Source: Sipunculus nudus (Eukaryota; Annelida; Sipuncula; Golfingiida; Sipunculidae). Taken from it: a DNA stretch of 64,000 bases. Both the position numbers and the translations under genes were made by a program. Position 1 is the stretch's first letter, and each line of letters opens with the position of its first letter. Below, piece after piece: positions 52,427 to 64,000 of this stretch. The stretch spans positions 31,665,339 through 31,729,338 of the forward strand of contig CM049316.1 of NCBI GenBank assembly GCA_026874595.1, in the 5' to 3' direction. The notes beneath the pieces are model-generated. The model was given only the letters and a program-made list of their open reading frames with translations. It did no database searches and was not told the origin of the DNA.

Positions 52427-54094
52427 ATGGTGCCAAAAAGCAATTATGAAGGCATAATCCCTTTGCTTAGACTTTGCTTATGTTTTGCTTATTCTTTGCT
52501 TACGGCAAAATCACAACAGAAATGCAGCATTTTCCTAAAAATACACACTGATATGACCCATAGGGAGACAGACGGGTTCCCTGGCTACACAGCAGTCCCG
52601 GTTAGTGAACATTAATATCAAAAATAAGGGCAATATCGTTCAATCAAAACCGCAAATGTATATTTCAGCTATTTTTATAAAAGTCATTTATTGGTTTCTT
52701 GGACCCATTTTCCAATTTTAACACAATTTCCCTACAGTGTTTTACTATTTCTGACATTATTAAACCCCTGTAAAGTCCAAAAATACATTATTTCTTCAGA
52801 AAATGGTGTCAAAAAGCAATTATGAAGGCATAATCCCTTTGCTTACACTTTGCTTATGCTCTGCTTATTCTTTGCTTACGGCAAAATCACAACAGAAATG
52901 CAGCATTTTCCTAAAAATAAACACTGATATGACAGATAGGGAGACAGACGGGTTCCCTGGCTACACAGCAGTCCCGGTAAGTGAACATTAATATCAAAAG
53001 TAAGGGCAATATCCTTCAATCAAAACCACAAATGTTTAATTCTGCTTCTTTAAAAAAGTCATTAATTGATTACTGGGACCCATTTTCTAATTTTAACAGA
53101 ATTTAAATACAGTGTTTCACCATTTCTGACATTATTAGACCCCCGCGAAGTCTAAAAATACATTATTTCTTTATAAAATGGTGCCAAAAAGCAATTATTA
53201 AGGCATATTCCCTTTGCTTACCCTTTGCTTATGCTTTGCTTATTCTTTGATTACGGCAAAATCACAACGGAAATGGAGCATTTTCCTAAAAATAAACACT
53301 GATATGACCCATAGGGAGATAGACGGGGACTCTGACTGCACAGCATTCCCGGTTAGTGAACATTAATATCAAAAGTAAGGGCAATACCGTTCAATCAAAC
53401 CAGAAATGTATAATTCTGCTTCTTGAAAAAAAATCATTTATTTATTCCTGGGACCCATTTTCTAATTTTCACAGAATTTACCTACAGTGTTTCACCATTT
53501 CTGACGTTATTAGAGCCCCGCAAAGTCTAAAAATACATTATTGTCTTCAGAAAATGGTGCCAAAAAGCAATTATGAAGGCATAATCCCTTTGCTTAGACT
53601 TTGCTTATGCTTTGCTTATTCTTTGCTTACGGCAAAATCACAACGGAAATGGAGCATTTTCCTAAAAATAAACACTGATATGACCCATAGGGAGATTGAC
53701 GGGTCCTCTGGCTGCACAGCGTTCTCGGTTAGTGAACATTAATATCAATCCCTTTGCTTACCATTTGCTTATGCTGTGCTTATTCTTTGCTTATGGCAAA
53801 ATCACAACAGAAATGCAGCATTTTCCTAAAAATACACACTAATATGACCCATAGGGAGACAGACGGGTCCCCTGCCTACACAGCAGTCCCGGTTAGGGAA
53901 CAATAATATCAAAAATAAGGGCAATATCGTTCAATCAAAACCGCAAATGTATATTTCAGCTATTTTTATAAAAGTCATTTATTGATTTCTTGGACCCATT
54001 TTTCAATTTTAACACAATTTACCTACAGTGTTTTACTATTTCTGACATTATTAGACCCCCGCGAAGTCTAAAAATACATTATTGTCTTTAGAAA
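52427..54094 (+). repeat. Mini-unit j k l m s, second copy (1,668 bp)
   Basis: Order: j 52427, k 52803, l 53178, m 53554, s 53743. It corresponds to 22724-24391. This j has TTACGGC where nearly all other j copies have TTATGGC, one of the CpG/TpG sites. Confidence 0.92.
53743..53906 (+). repeat. Short monomer s, after m
   Basis: m-s-j joint; counterpart of 24040. Confidence 0.92.
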
Positions 54095-57000
54095 ATGGTG
54101 CCAAAAAGCAATTATTAAGGCATAATCCCTTTGCTTAGACTTTGCTTATGTTTTGCTTATTCTTTGCTTATGGCAAAATCACAACAGAAATGCAGCATTT
54201 TCCTAAAAATACACACTGATATGACCCATAGGGAGACAGACGGGTTCCCTGGCTACACAGCAGTCCCGGTTAGTGAACATTAATATCAAAAATAAGGGCA
54301 ATATCGTTCAATCAAAACCGCAAATGTATATTTCAGCTATTTTTATAAAAGTCATTTATTGGTTTCTTGGACCCATTTTCCAATTTTAACACAATTTCCC
54401 TACAGTGTTTTACTATTTCTGACATTATTAAACCCCTGTAAAGTCCAAAAATACATTATTTCTTCAGAAAATGGTGTCAAAAAGCAATTATGAAGGCATA
54501 ATCCCTTTGCTTACACTTTGCTTATGCTCTGCTTATTCTTTGCTTACGGCAAAATCACAACAGAAATGCAGCATTTTCCTAAAAATAAACACTGATATGA
54601 CAGATAGGGAGACAGACGGGTTCCCTGGCTACACAGCAGTCCCGGTAAGTGAACATTAATATCAAAAGTAAGGGCAATATCCTTCAATCAAAACCACAAA
54701 TGTTTAATTCTGCTTCTTTAAAAAAGTCATTAATTGATTACTGGGACCCATTTTCTAATTTTAACAGAATTTAAATACAGTGTTTCACCATTTCTGACAT
54801 TATTAGACCCCCGCGAAGTCTAAAAATACATTATTTCTTTATAAAATGGTGCCAAAAAGCAATTATTAAGGCATATTCCCTTTGCTTACCCTTTGCTTAT
54901 GCTTTGCTTATTCTTTGATTACGGCAAAATCACAACGGAAATGGAGCATTTTCCTAAAAATAAACACTGATATGACCCATAGGGAGATAGACGGGTCCTC
55001 TGGCTGCACAGCGTTCTCGGTTAGTGAACATTAATATCAAAAGTAAGGGCAATACCGTTCAATCAAACCAGAAATGTATAATTCTGCTTCTTGAAAAAAA
55101 ATCATTTATTTATTCCTGGGACCCATTTTCTAATTTTCACAGAATTTACCTACAGTGTTTCACCATTTCTGACGTTATTAGAGCCCCGCAAAGTCTAAAA
55201 ATACATTATTGTCTTCAGAAAATGGTGCCAAAAAGCAATTATGAAGGCATAATCCCTTTGCTTAGACTTTGCTTATGCTTTGCTTATTCTTTGCTTACGG
55301 CAAAATCACAACGGAAATGGAGCATTTTCCTAAAAATAAACACTGATATGACCCATAGGGAGATTGACGGGTCCTCTGGCTGCACAGCGTTCTCGGTTAG
55401 TGAACATTTATATCAAAAGTAAGGGCAATATCGTTCAATCAAAACCAGAAATGTATATTTCAGCTATTTTTATAAAAGTCATTTATTGATTCCTGGGACC
55501 TATTTTCTAATTTTAAAAGAATTTACTTACAGTGTTTCACCATTTCTGACGTTATTAGAGCCCCGCAAAGTCTAAAAATACATTATTGTCTTCAGAAAAT
55601 GGTGCCAAAAAGCAATTATGAAGGCATAATCCCTTTGCTTACACTTTGCTTATGCTTTGCTTATTCTTTGCTTACGGCAAAATCACAACAGAAATGAAGC
55701 ATTTTCCCTAAAAATACACACTAATATGACCCATAGGGAGACAGACGGCTCCCCTGGCTAGACAGCAGTCCCGGATAGTGAACATTAATATCAAAAATAA
55801 GGGCAATATCGTTCAATCAAAACCGCAAATGTATATTTCAGCTATTTTTATAAAAGTCATTTATTGATTTCTTGGACCCATTTTTCAATTTTAACACAAT
55901 TTACCTACAGTGTTTTACTATTTCTGACATTATTAGACCCCCGCGAAGTCTAAAAATACATTATTGTCTTCAGAAAATTGTGCCAAAAAGCAATTATGAA
56001 GGCATAATCCCTTTGCTTACACTTTGCTTATCCTTTGCTTATTCTTTGCTTACGGCAAAATCACAGCGGAAATGGAGCATTTTCCTAAAAACAAACACTG
56101 ATATGACAGATAGGGAGACAGACGGGTTCCCTGGCTACACAGCAGTCCCGGTTGGTGAACATTAATGTCAAAAGTAAGGGCAATATCCTTTAATCAAAAC
56201 CACAGATGTATAATTCTGCTTCTTTAAAACAGTCATTAATTGATTCCTGGGACCCATTTTCTAATTTTAACAGAATTTAAATACAGTGTTTCACCATTTC
56301 TGACATTATTAGACCCCCGCGAAGTCTAAAAATACATTATTTCTTCATAAAATGGTGCCAAAAAGCAATTATGAAGGCATATTCCCTTTGCTTACCCTTT
56401 GCTTATGCTTTGCTTATTCTTTGCTTACGGCAAAATCACAACGGAAATGGAGCATTTTCCTAAAAATAAACACTGATATGACCCATAAGGAGACAGACGG
56501 GTTCCCTGGCTACACAGCAGTCCCGGTTAGTGAACATTAATAAAAAAAAAAAGGGCAATATCGTTCAATCAAAACCGCAAATGTATATTTCAGCTATTTT
56601 TATAAAAGTCATTTATTGCTTTCTTTGACCCATTTTCCAATTTTAACACAATTTACCTACAGTGTTTTACTATTTCTGACATTATTAGACCACCGCTAAG
56701 TCTAAAAATACATTATTGTCTTCAGAAAATGGTGTCAAAAAGCAATTATGAAGGCATAATCCCTTTGCTTACACTTTGCTTATGCTTTGCTTATTCTTTG
56801 CTTACGGCAAAATCACAACGGAAATGGAGCATTTTCCTAAAAATAAACACTGATATGACCCATAGGGAGATAGACGGGTCCTCTGGCTGCAGAGCGTTCC
56901 CGGTTAGTGAACATTAATATCAAAAGTAAGGGCAATATCGTTCAATCAAAACCAGAAATGTATATTTCAGCTATTTTTATAAAAGTCATTTATTGATTTC

Positions 57001-58022
57001 TTGGACCCATTTTTCAATTTTAACACAATTTACCTACAGTGTTTTACTATTTCTGACATTATTAGACCCCCGCGAAGTCTAAAAATACATTATTGTCTTC
57101 AGAAAATGGTGCCAAAAAGCAATTATGAAGGCATTATCCCTTTGCTTACACTTTGCTTATGCTTTGCTTATTCTTTGCTTACGGCAAAATCACAGCAGAA
57201 ATGCAGCATATTCCTAAAAGTACACACTGATATGACCCATAGGGAGACAGACGGGTTCCCTGGCTACACAGCTGTCCCGGTTAGTGAACATTAATATCAA
57301 AAATAAGGGCAATATCGTTCAATCAAAACCGCAAATGTATATTTCAGCTATTTTTATAAAAGTCATTTATTGGTTTCTTGGACCCATTTTCCAATTTTAA
57401 CACAATTTACCTACAGTGTTTTACCATTTCTGACATTATTAGACCCCCGTAAAGTCCAAAAATACATTATTTCTTCAGAAAATGGTGCCAAAAAGCAATT
57501 ATGAAGGCATAATCCCTTTGCTTACCCTTTGCTTATGCTTTGCTTATTCTTTGCTTATGGCAAAATCACAACAGAAATGCAGCATTTTCCTAAAAATAAA
57601 CACTGATATGACCCATAGGAAGATAGACGGGTACTCTAACTGCACAGCAGTCCCGGTTAGTGAACATTAATATCAATCCCTTTGCTTACCATTTGCTTAT
57701 GCTGTGCTTATTCTTTGCTTATGGCAAAATCACAACAGAAATGCAGCATTTTCCTAAAAATACACACTAATATGACCCATAGGGAGACAGACGGGTCCCC
57801 TGCCTACACAGCAGTCCCGGTTAGGGAACAATAATATCAAAAATAAGGGCAATATCGTTCAATCAAAACCGCAAATGTATATTTCAGCTATTTTTATAAA
57901 AGTCATTTATTGATTTCTTGGACCCATTTTTCAATTTTAACACAATTTACCTACAGTGTTTTACTATTTCTGACATTATTAGACCCCCGCGAAGTCTAAA
58001 AATACATTATTGTCTTTAGAAA
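54095..58022 (+). repeat. HOR-B unit, canonical order (3,928 bp)
   Basis: Order: j 54095, k 54471, l' 54846, m' 55222, a' 55599, q 55977, b 56352, n 56729, o 57106, p 57482, s 57671. It corresponds to 24392-28319, including l', GTTGGTGAAC in q and the 11-A run after b. This j has a private G-to-T change (AATTATTAAGG) that puts a stop at codon 8 of the body frame, the same change that type l carries. Confidence 0.93.
57671..57834 (+). repeat. Short monomer s, after p
   Basis: Counterpart of 27968; opens the way to the third mini-unit. Confidence 0.92.
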
Positions 58023-59690
58023 ATGGTGCCAAAAAGCAATTATGAAGGCATAATCCCTTTGCTTAGACTTTGCTTATGTTTTGCTTATTCTTTGCTTATG
58101 GCAAAATCACAACAGAAATGCAGCATTTTCCTAAAAATACACACTGATATGACCCATAGGGAGACAGACGGGTTCCCTGGCTACACAGCAGTCCCGGTTA
58201 GTGAACATTAATATCAAAAATAAGGGCAATATCGTTCAATCAAAACCGCAAATGTATATTTCAGCTATTTTTATAAAAGTCATTTATTGGTTTCTTGGAC
58301 CCATTTTCCAATTTTAACACAATTTCCCTACAGTGTTTTACTATTTCTGACATTATTAAACCCCTGTAAAGTCCAAAAATACATTATTTCTTCAGAAAAT
58401 GGTGTCAAAAAGCAATTATGAAGGCATAATCCCTTTGCTTACACTTTGCTTATGCTCTGCTTATTCTTTGCTTACGGCAAAATCACAACAGAAATGCAGC
58501 ATTTTCCTAAAAATAAACACTGATATGACAGATAGGGAGACAGACGGGTTCCCTGGCTACACAGCAGTCCCGGTAAGTGAACATTAATATCAAAAGTAAG
58601 GGCAATATCCTTCAATCAAAACCACAAATGTTTAATTCTGCTTCTTTAAAAAAGTCATTAATTGATTACTGGGACCCATTTTCTAATTTTAACAGAATTT
58701 AAATACAGTGTTTCACCATTTCTGACATTATTAGACCCCCGCGAAGTCTAAAAATACATTATTTCTTTATAAAATGGTGCCAAAAAGCAATTATTAAGGC
58801 ATATTCCCTTTGCTTACCCTTTGCTTATGCTTTGCTTATTCTTTGATTACGGCAAAATCACAACGGAAATGGAGCATTTTCCTAAAAATAAACACTGATA
58901 TGACCCATAGGGAGATAGACGGGGACTCTGACTGCACAGCATTCCCGGTTAGTGAACATTAATATCAAAAGTAAGGGCAATACCGTTCAATCAAACCAGA
59001 AATGTATAATTCTGCTTCTTGAAAAAAAATCATTTATTTATTCCTGGGACCCATTTTCTAATTTTCACAGAATTTACCTACAGTGTTTCACCATTTCTGA
59101 CGTTATTAGAGCCCCGCAAAGTCTAAAAATACATTATTGTCTTCAGAAAATGGTGCCAAAAAGCAATTATGAAGGCATAATCCCTTTGCTTAGACTTTGC
59201 TTATGCTTTGCTTATTCTTTGCTTACGGCAAAATCACAACGGAAATGGAGCATTTTCCTAAAAATAAACACTGATATGACCCATAGGGAGATTGACGGGT
59301 CCTCTGGCTGCACAGCGTTCTCGGTTAGTGAACATTAATATCAATCCCTTTGCTTACCATTTGCTTATGCTGTGCTTATTCTTTGCTTATGGCAAAATCA
59401 CAACAGAAATGCAGCATTTTCCTAAAAATACACACTAATATGACCCATAGGGAGACAGACGGGTCCCCTGCCTACACAGCAGTCCCGGTTAGGGAACAAT
59501 AATATCAAAAATAAGGGCAATATCGTTCAATCAAAACCGCAAATGTATATTTCAGCTATTTTTATAAAAGTCATTTATTGATTTCTTGGACCCATTTTTC
59601 AATTTTAACACAATTTACCTACAGTGTTTTACTATTTCTGACATTATTAGACCCCCGCGAAGTCTAAAAATACATTATTGTCTTTAGAAA
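58023..59690 (+). repeat. Mini-unit j k l m s, third copy (1,668 bp)
   Basis: Order: j 58023, k 58399, l 58774, m 59150, s 59339. Its left part pairs with 28320 onward (offset 29,703) until about 58923, where l rather than l' appears. From there it follows the mini-unit pattern instead. The break therefore marks the end of the 29,703-bp-offset duplication. Confidence 0.92.
59339..59502 (+). repeat. Short monomer s, after m
   Basis: m-s-j joint; 5,596 bp from 53743. Confidence 0.92.
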
Positions 59691-62600
59691 ATGGTGCCAA
59701 AAAGCAATTATGAAGGCATAATCCCTTTGCTTAGACTTTGCTTATGTTTTGCTTATTCTTTGCTTATGGCAAAATCACAACAGAAATGCAGCATTTTCCT
59801 AAAAATACACACTGATATGACCCATAGGGAGACAGACGGGTTCCCTGGCTACACAGCAGTCCCGGTTAGTGAACATTAATATCAAAAATAAGGGCAATAT
59901 CGTTCAATCAAAACCGCAAATGTATATTTCAGCTATTTTTATAAAAGTCATTTATTGGTTTCTTGGACCCATTTTCCAATTTTAACACAATTTCCCTACA
60001 GTGTTTTACTATTTCTGACATTATTAAACCCCTGTAAAGTCCAAAAATACATTATTTCTTCAGAAAATGGTGTCAAAAAGCAATTATGAAGGCATAATCC
60101 CTTTGCTTACACTTTGCTTATGCTCTGCTTATTCTTTGCTTACGGCAAAATCACAACAGAAATGCAGCATTTTCCTAAAAATAAACACTGATATGACAGA
60201 TAGGGAGACAGACGGGTTCCCTGGCTACACAGCAGTCCCGGTAAGTGAACATTAATATCAAAAGTAAGGGCAATATCCTTCAATCAAAACCACAAATGTT
60301 TAATTCTGCTTCTTTAAAAAAGTCATTAATTGATTACTGGGACCCATTTTCTAATTTTAACAGAATTTAAATACAGTGTTTCACCATTTCTGACATTATT
60401 AGACCCCCGCGAAGTCTAAAAATACATTATTTCTTTATAAAATGGTGCCAAAAAGCAATTATTAAGGCATATTCCCTTTGCTTACCCTTTGCTTATGCTT
60501 TGCTTATTCTTTGATTACGGCAAAATCACAACGGAAATGGAGCATTTTCCTAAAAATAAACACTGATATGACCCATAGGGAGATAGACGGGTCCTCTGGC
60601 TGCACAGCGTTCTCGGTTAGTGAACATTAATATCAAAAGTAAGGGCAATACCGTTCAATCAAACCAGAAATGTATAATTCTGCTTCTTGAAAAAAAATCA
60701 TTTATTTATTCCTGGGACCCATTTTCTAATTTTCACAGAATTTACCTACAGTGTTTCACCATTTCTGACGTTATTAGAGCCCCGCAAAGTCTAAAAATAC
60801 ATTATTGTCTTCAGAAAATGGTGCCAAAAAGCAATTATGAAGGCATAATCCCTTTGCTTAGACTTTGCTTATGCTTTGCTTATTCTTTGCTTACGGCAAA
60901 ATCACAACGGAAATGGAGCATTTTCCTAAAAATAAACACTGATATGACCCATAGGGAGATTGACGGGTCCTCTGGCTGCACAGCGTTCTCGGTTAGTGAA
61001 CATTTATATCAAAAGTAAGGGCAATATCGTTCAATCAAAACCAGAAATGTATATTTCAGCTATTTTTATAAAAGTCATTTATTGATTCCTGGGACCTATT
61101 TTCTAATTTTAAAAGAATTTACTTACAGTGTTTCACCATTTCTGACGTTATTAGAGCCCCGCAAAGTCTAAAAATACATTATTGTCTTCAGAAAATGGTG
61201 CCAAAAAGCAATTATGAAGGCATAATCCCTTTGCTTACACTTTGCTTATGCTTTGCTTATTCTTTGCTTACGGCAAAATCACAACAGAAATGAAGCATTT
61301 TCCCTAAAAATACACACTAATATGACCCATAGGGAGACAGACGGCTCCCCTGGCTAGACAGCAGTCCCGGATAGTGAACATTAATATCAAAAATAAGGGC
61401 AATATCGTTCAATCAAAACCGCAAATGTATATTTCAGCTATTTTTATAAAAGTCATTTATTGATTTCTTGGACCCATTTTTCAATTTTAACACAATTTAC
61501 CTACAGTGTTTTACTATTTCTGACATTATTAGACCCCCGCGAAGTCTAAAAATACATTATTGTCTTCAGAAAATTGTGCCAAAAAGCAATTATGAAGGCA
61601 TAATCCCTTTGCTTACACTTTGCTTATCCTTTGCTTATTCTTTGCTTACGGCAAAATCACAGCGGAAATGGAGCATTTTCCTAAAAACAAACACTGATAT
61701 GACAGATAGGGAGACAGACGGGTTCCCTGGCTACACAGCAGACCCGGTTGGTGAACATTAATGTCAAAAGTAAGGGCAATATCCTTTAATCAAAACCACA
61801 GATGTATAATTCTGCTTCTTTAAAACAGTCATTAATTGATTCCTGGGACCCATTTTCTAATTTTAACAGAATTTAAATACAGTGTTTCACCATTTCTGAC
61901 ATTATTAGACCCCCGCGAAGTCTAAAAATACATTATTTCTTCATAAAATGGTGCCAAAAAGCAATTATGAAGGCATATTCCCTTTGCTTACCCTTTGCTT
62001 ATGCTTTGCTTATTCTTTGCTTACGGCAAAATCACAACGGAAATGGAGCATTTTCCTAAAAATAAACACTGATATGACCCATAAGGAGACAGACGGGTTC
62101 CCTGGCTACACAGCAGTCCCGGTTAGTGAACATTAATAAAAAAAAAAAGGGCAATATCGTTCAATCAAAACCGCAAATGTATATTTCAGCTATTTTTATA
62201 AAAGTCATTTATTGCTTTCTTTGACCCATTTTCCAATTTTAACACAATTTACCTACAGTGTTTTACTATTTCTGACATTATTAGACCACCGCTAAGTCTA
62301 AAAATACATTATTGTCTTCAGAAAATGGTGTCAAAAAGCAATTATGAAGGCATAATCCCTTTGCTTACACTTTGCTTATGCTTTGCTTATTCTTTGCTTA
62401 CGGCAAAATCACAACGGAAATGGAGCATTTTCCTAAAAATAAACACTGATATGACCCATAGGGAGATAGACGGGTCCTCTGGCTGCAGAGCGTTCCCGGT
62501 TAGTGAACATTAATATCAAAAGTAAGGGCAATATCGTTCAATCAAAACCAGAAATGTATATTTCAGCTATTTTTATAAAAGTCATTTATTGATTTCTTGG

Positions 62601-63618
62601 ACCCATTTTTCAATTTTAACACAATTTACCTACAGTGTTTTACTATTTCTGACATTATTAGACCCCCGCGAAGTCTAAAAATACATTATTGTCTTCAGAA
62701 AATGGTGCCAAAAAGCAATTATGAAGGCATTATCCCTTTGCTTACACTTTGCTTATGCTTTGCTTATTCTTTGCTTACGGCAAAATCACAGCAGAAATGC
62801 AGCATATTCCTAAAAGTACACACTGATATGACCCATAGGGAGACAGACGGGTTCCCTGGCTACACAGCTGTCCCGGTTAGTGAACATTAATATCAAAAAT
62901 AAGGGCAATATCGTTCAATCAAAACCGCAAATGTATATTTCAGCTATTTTTATAAAAGTCATTTATTGGTTTCTTGGACCCATTTTCCAATTTTAACACA
63001 ATTTACCTACAGTGTTTTACCATTTCTGACATTATTAGACCCCCGTAAAGTCCAAAAATACATTATTTCTTCAGAAAATGGTGCCAAAAAGCAATTATGA
63101 AGGCATAATCCCTTTGCTTACCCTTTGCTTATGCTTTGCTTATTCTTTGCTTATGGCAAAATCACAACAGAAATGCAGCATTTTCCTAAAAATAAACACT
63201 GATATGACCCATAGGAAGATAGACGGGTACTCTAACTGCACAGCAGTCCCGGTTAGTGAACATTAATATCAATCCCTTTGCTTACCATTTGCTTATGCTG
63301 TGCTTATTCTTTGCTTATGGCAAAATCACAACAGAAATGCAGCATTTTCCTAAAAATACACACTAATATGACCCATAGGGAGACAGACGGGTCCCCTGCC
63401 TACACAGCAGTCCCGGTTAGGGAACAATAATATCAAAAATAAGGGCAATATCGTTCAATCAAAACCGCAAATGTATATTTCAGCTATTTTTATAAAAGTC
63501 ATTTATTGATTTCTTGGACCCATTTTTCAATTTTAACACAATTTACCTACAGTGTTTTACTATTTCTGACATTATTAGACCCCCGCAAAGTCTAAAAATA
63601 CACTATTGTCTTTAGAAA
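59691..63618 (+). repeat. HOR-B unit, canonical order (3,928 bp)
   Basis: Order: j 59691, k 60067, l' 60442, m' 60818, a' 61195, q 61573, b 61948, n 62325, o 62702, p 63078, s 63267. It is a copy of 54095-58022 at offset 5,596 and carries l', GTTGGTGAAC and the 11-A run. q also has a private CAGACCCGG near 61742. After p, the linker before the next j has CCCCGCAAAGTC and CACTATTG, matching 31.1 kb and not 58.0 kb. Confidence 0.93.
63267..63430 (+). repeat. Short monomer s, after p
   Basis: Last s in the window; 5,596 bp from 57671. Confidence 0.92.
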
Positions 63619-64000
63619 ATGGTGCCAAAAAGCAATTATGAAGGCATAATCCCTTTGCTTAGACTTTGCTTATGTTTTGCTTATTCTTTGCTTATGGCAA
63701 AATCACAACAGAAATGCAGCATTTTCCTAAAAATACACACTGATATGACCCATAGGGAGACAGACGGGTTCCCTGGCTACACAGCAGTCCCGGTTAGTGA
63801 ACATTAATATCAAAAATAAGGGCAATATCGTTCAATCAAAACCGCAAATGTATATTTCAGCTATTTTTATAAAAGTCATTTATTGGTTTCTTGGACCCAT
63901 TTTCCAATTTTAACACAATTTCCCTACAGTGTTTTACTATTTCTGACATTATTAAACCCCTGTAAAGTCCAAAAATACATTATTTCTTCAGAAAATGGTG
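63619..64000 (+). repeat. Start of next HOR-B unit, cut by window end
   Basis: One full j (63619) and the first six bases of k (63995). The array clearly continues beyond the window. Confidence 0.9.

Larger units (their letters stand above)
1..64000 (+). repeat. Satellite DNA array, ~377-bp monomer, organised in higher-order repeats
   Basis: The same sequence recurs head to tail every 375-379 bp across the window, always in the same orientation, without interruption by other DNA. I anchor monomers at the conserved ATGGTGCCAAAAAGC; the first full anchor is at 332 and the last, cut by the window edge, at 63995. Types are defined by body differences: a has a stop at codon 33; b has GCATATTCCC and CATAAGGAGAC; c and q have GACAGATAGG; d and l have GGGGACTCTGAC; e has GGAATAATGAATGC; f and j have TTAGACTTT; g has GCAGCAATTCCC; h has CCGTTTTCTTACC; i and p have GGGTACTCTAAC; k has GGTAAGTGAAC; l has a stop at codon 8; n has GGCTGCAGAGC; o has CCTAAAAGTACAC; q has ATTGTGCC at the anchor; s is the short form. 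Copies of one type are nearly identical, while types differ visibly from each other, which is the hallmark of an HOR array. A centromeric or pericentromeric position is inferred. The family was not recognised. Confidence 0.98.

Noticed and set aside
1-64000. CRISPR array or bacterial tandem repeat locus
   Set aside because: Repeats are ~377 bp with no unique spacers, and neither associated genes nor any bacterial coding density is present.
48503-64000. Large duplications dismissed as simple assembly repetition
   Set aside because: Not fully excluded, but private differences exist in both copies and the offsets step exactly at private one-base insertions, which fits real diverged copies better than a duplicated contig. 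Read depth would settle it.

Overview
The whole 64 kb is one uninterrupted tandem satellite array. I find no gene, RNA gene, transposon, CRISPR array or unique-sequence gap in it. The basic unit is an AT-rich monomer of about 377 bp (observed 375-379), all copies in the same orientation. About 160 full-length monomers and 22 copies of a fixed 164-bp shortened monomer are present; the first short copy is cut by the window edge. Monomers fall into about 17 recognisable types, lettered a to r here, arranged in multi-monomer higher-order repeats (HORs). This suggests a eukaryotic centromeric or pericentromeric (or other heterochromatic) block from a long-read assembly. I do not recognise the satellite family and cannot name the organism. 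Many type-distinguishing sites are CpG versus TpG/CpA, which suggests a genome with germline CpG methylation.

Layout. 1-331 is the tail of an HOR. 332-10773 holds two nearly identical copies of HOR-A, 5,221 bp each (13 full and 2 short monomers: a b c d e f g h i s j k l m s). 10774-15079 starts as a third HOR-A copy but switches inside monomer i at about 13877, where two extra monomers are inserted (n o p replaces i). 15080-64000 is HOR-B, canonical order j k l m' a' q b n o p s (10 full and 1 short, 3,928/3,929 bp), with deletion, duplication and hybrid variants. HOR-B can be derived from HOR-A by four simple edits whose lengths add up exactly.

The right part is a mosaic of copies of the left part: about 41.0-48.5 kb copies about 30.4-37.9 kb (offset about 10.65 kb), and about 48.6-58.9 kb copies about 18.9-29.2 kb (offset 29,703). 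The two meet at 48503-48638. From 52.4 kb the array is organised as a 5,596-bp super-unit.

Each monomer has a 189-bp 'body' that usually reads open for 62 codons and a 186-190 bp 'linker' of two sequence classes. The open frame is shared by descent rather than protected: two entire monomer types carry stop codons and most differences between types change amino acids. I therefore annotate no protein genes.
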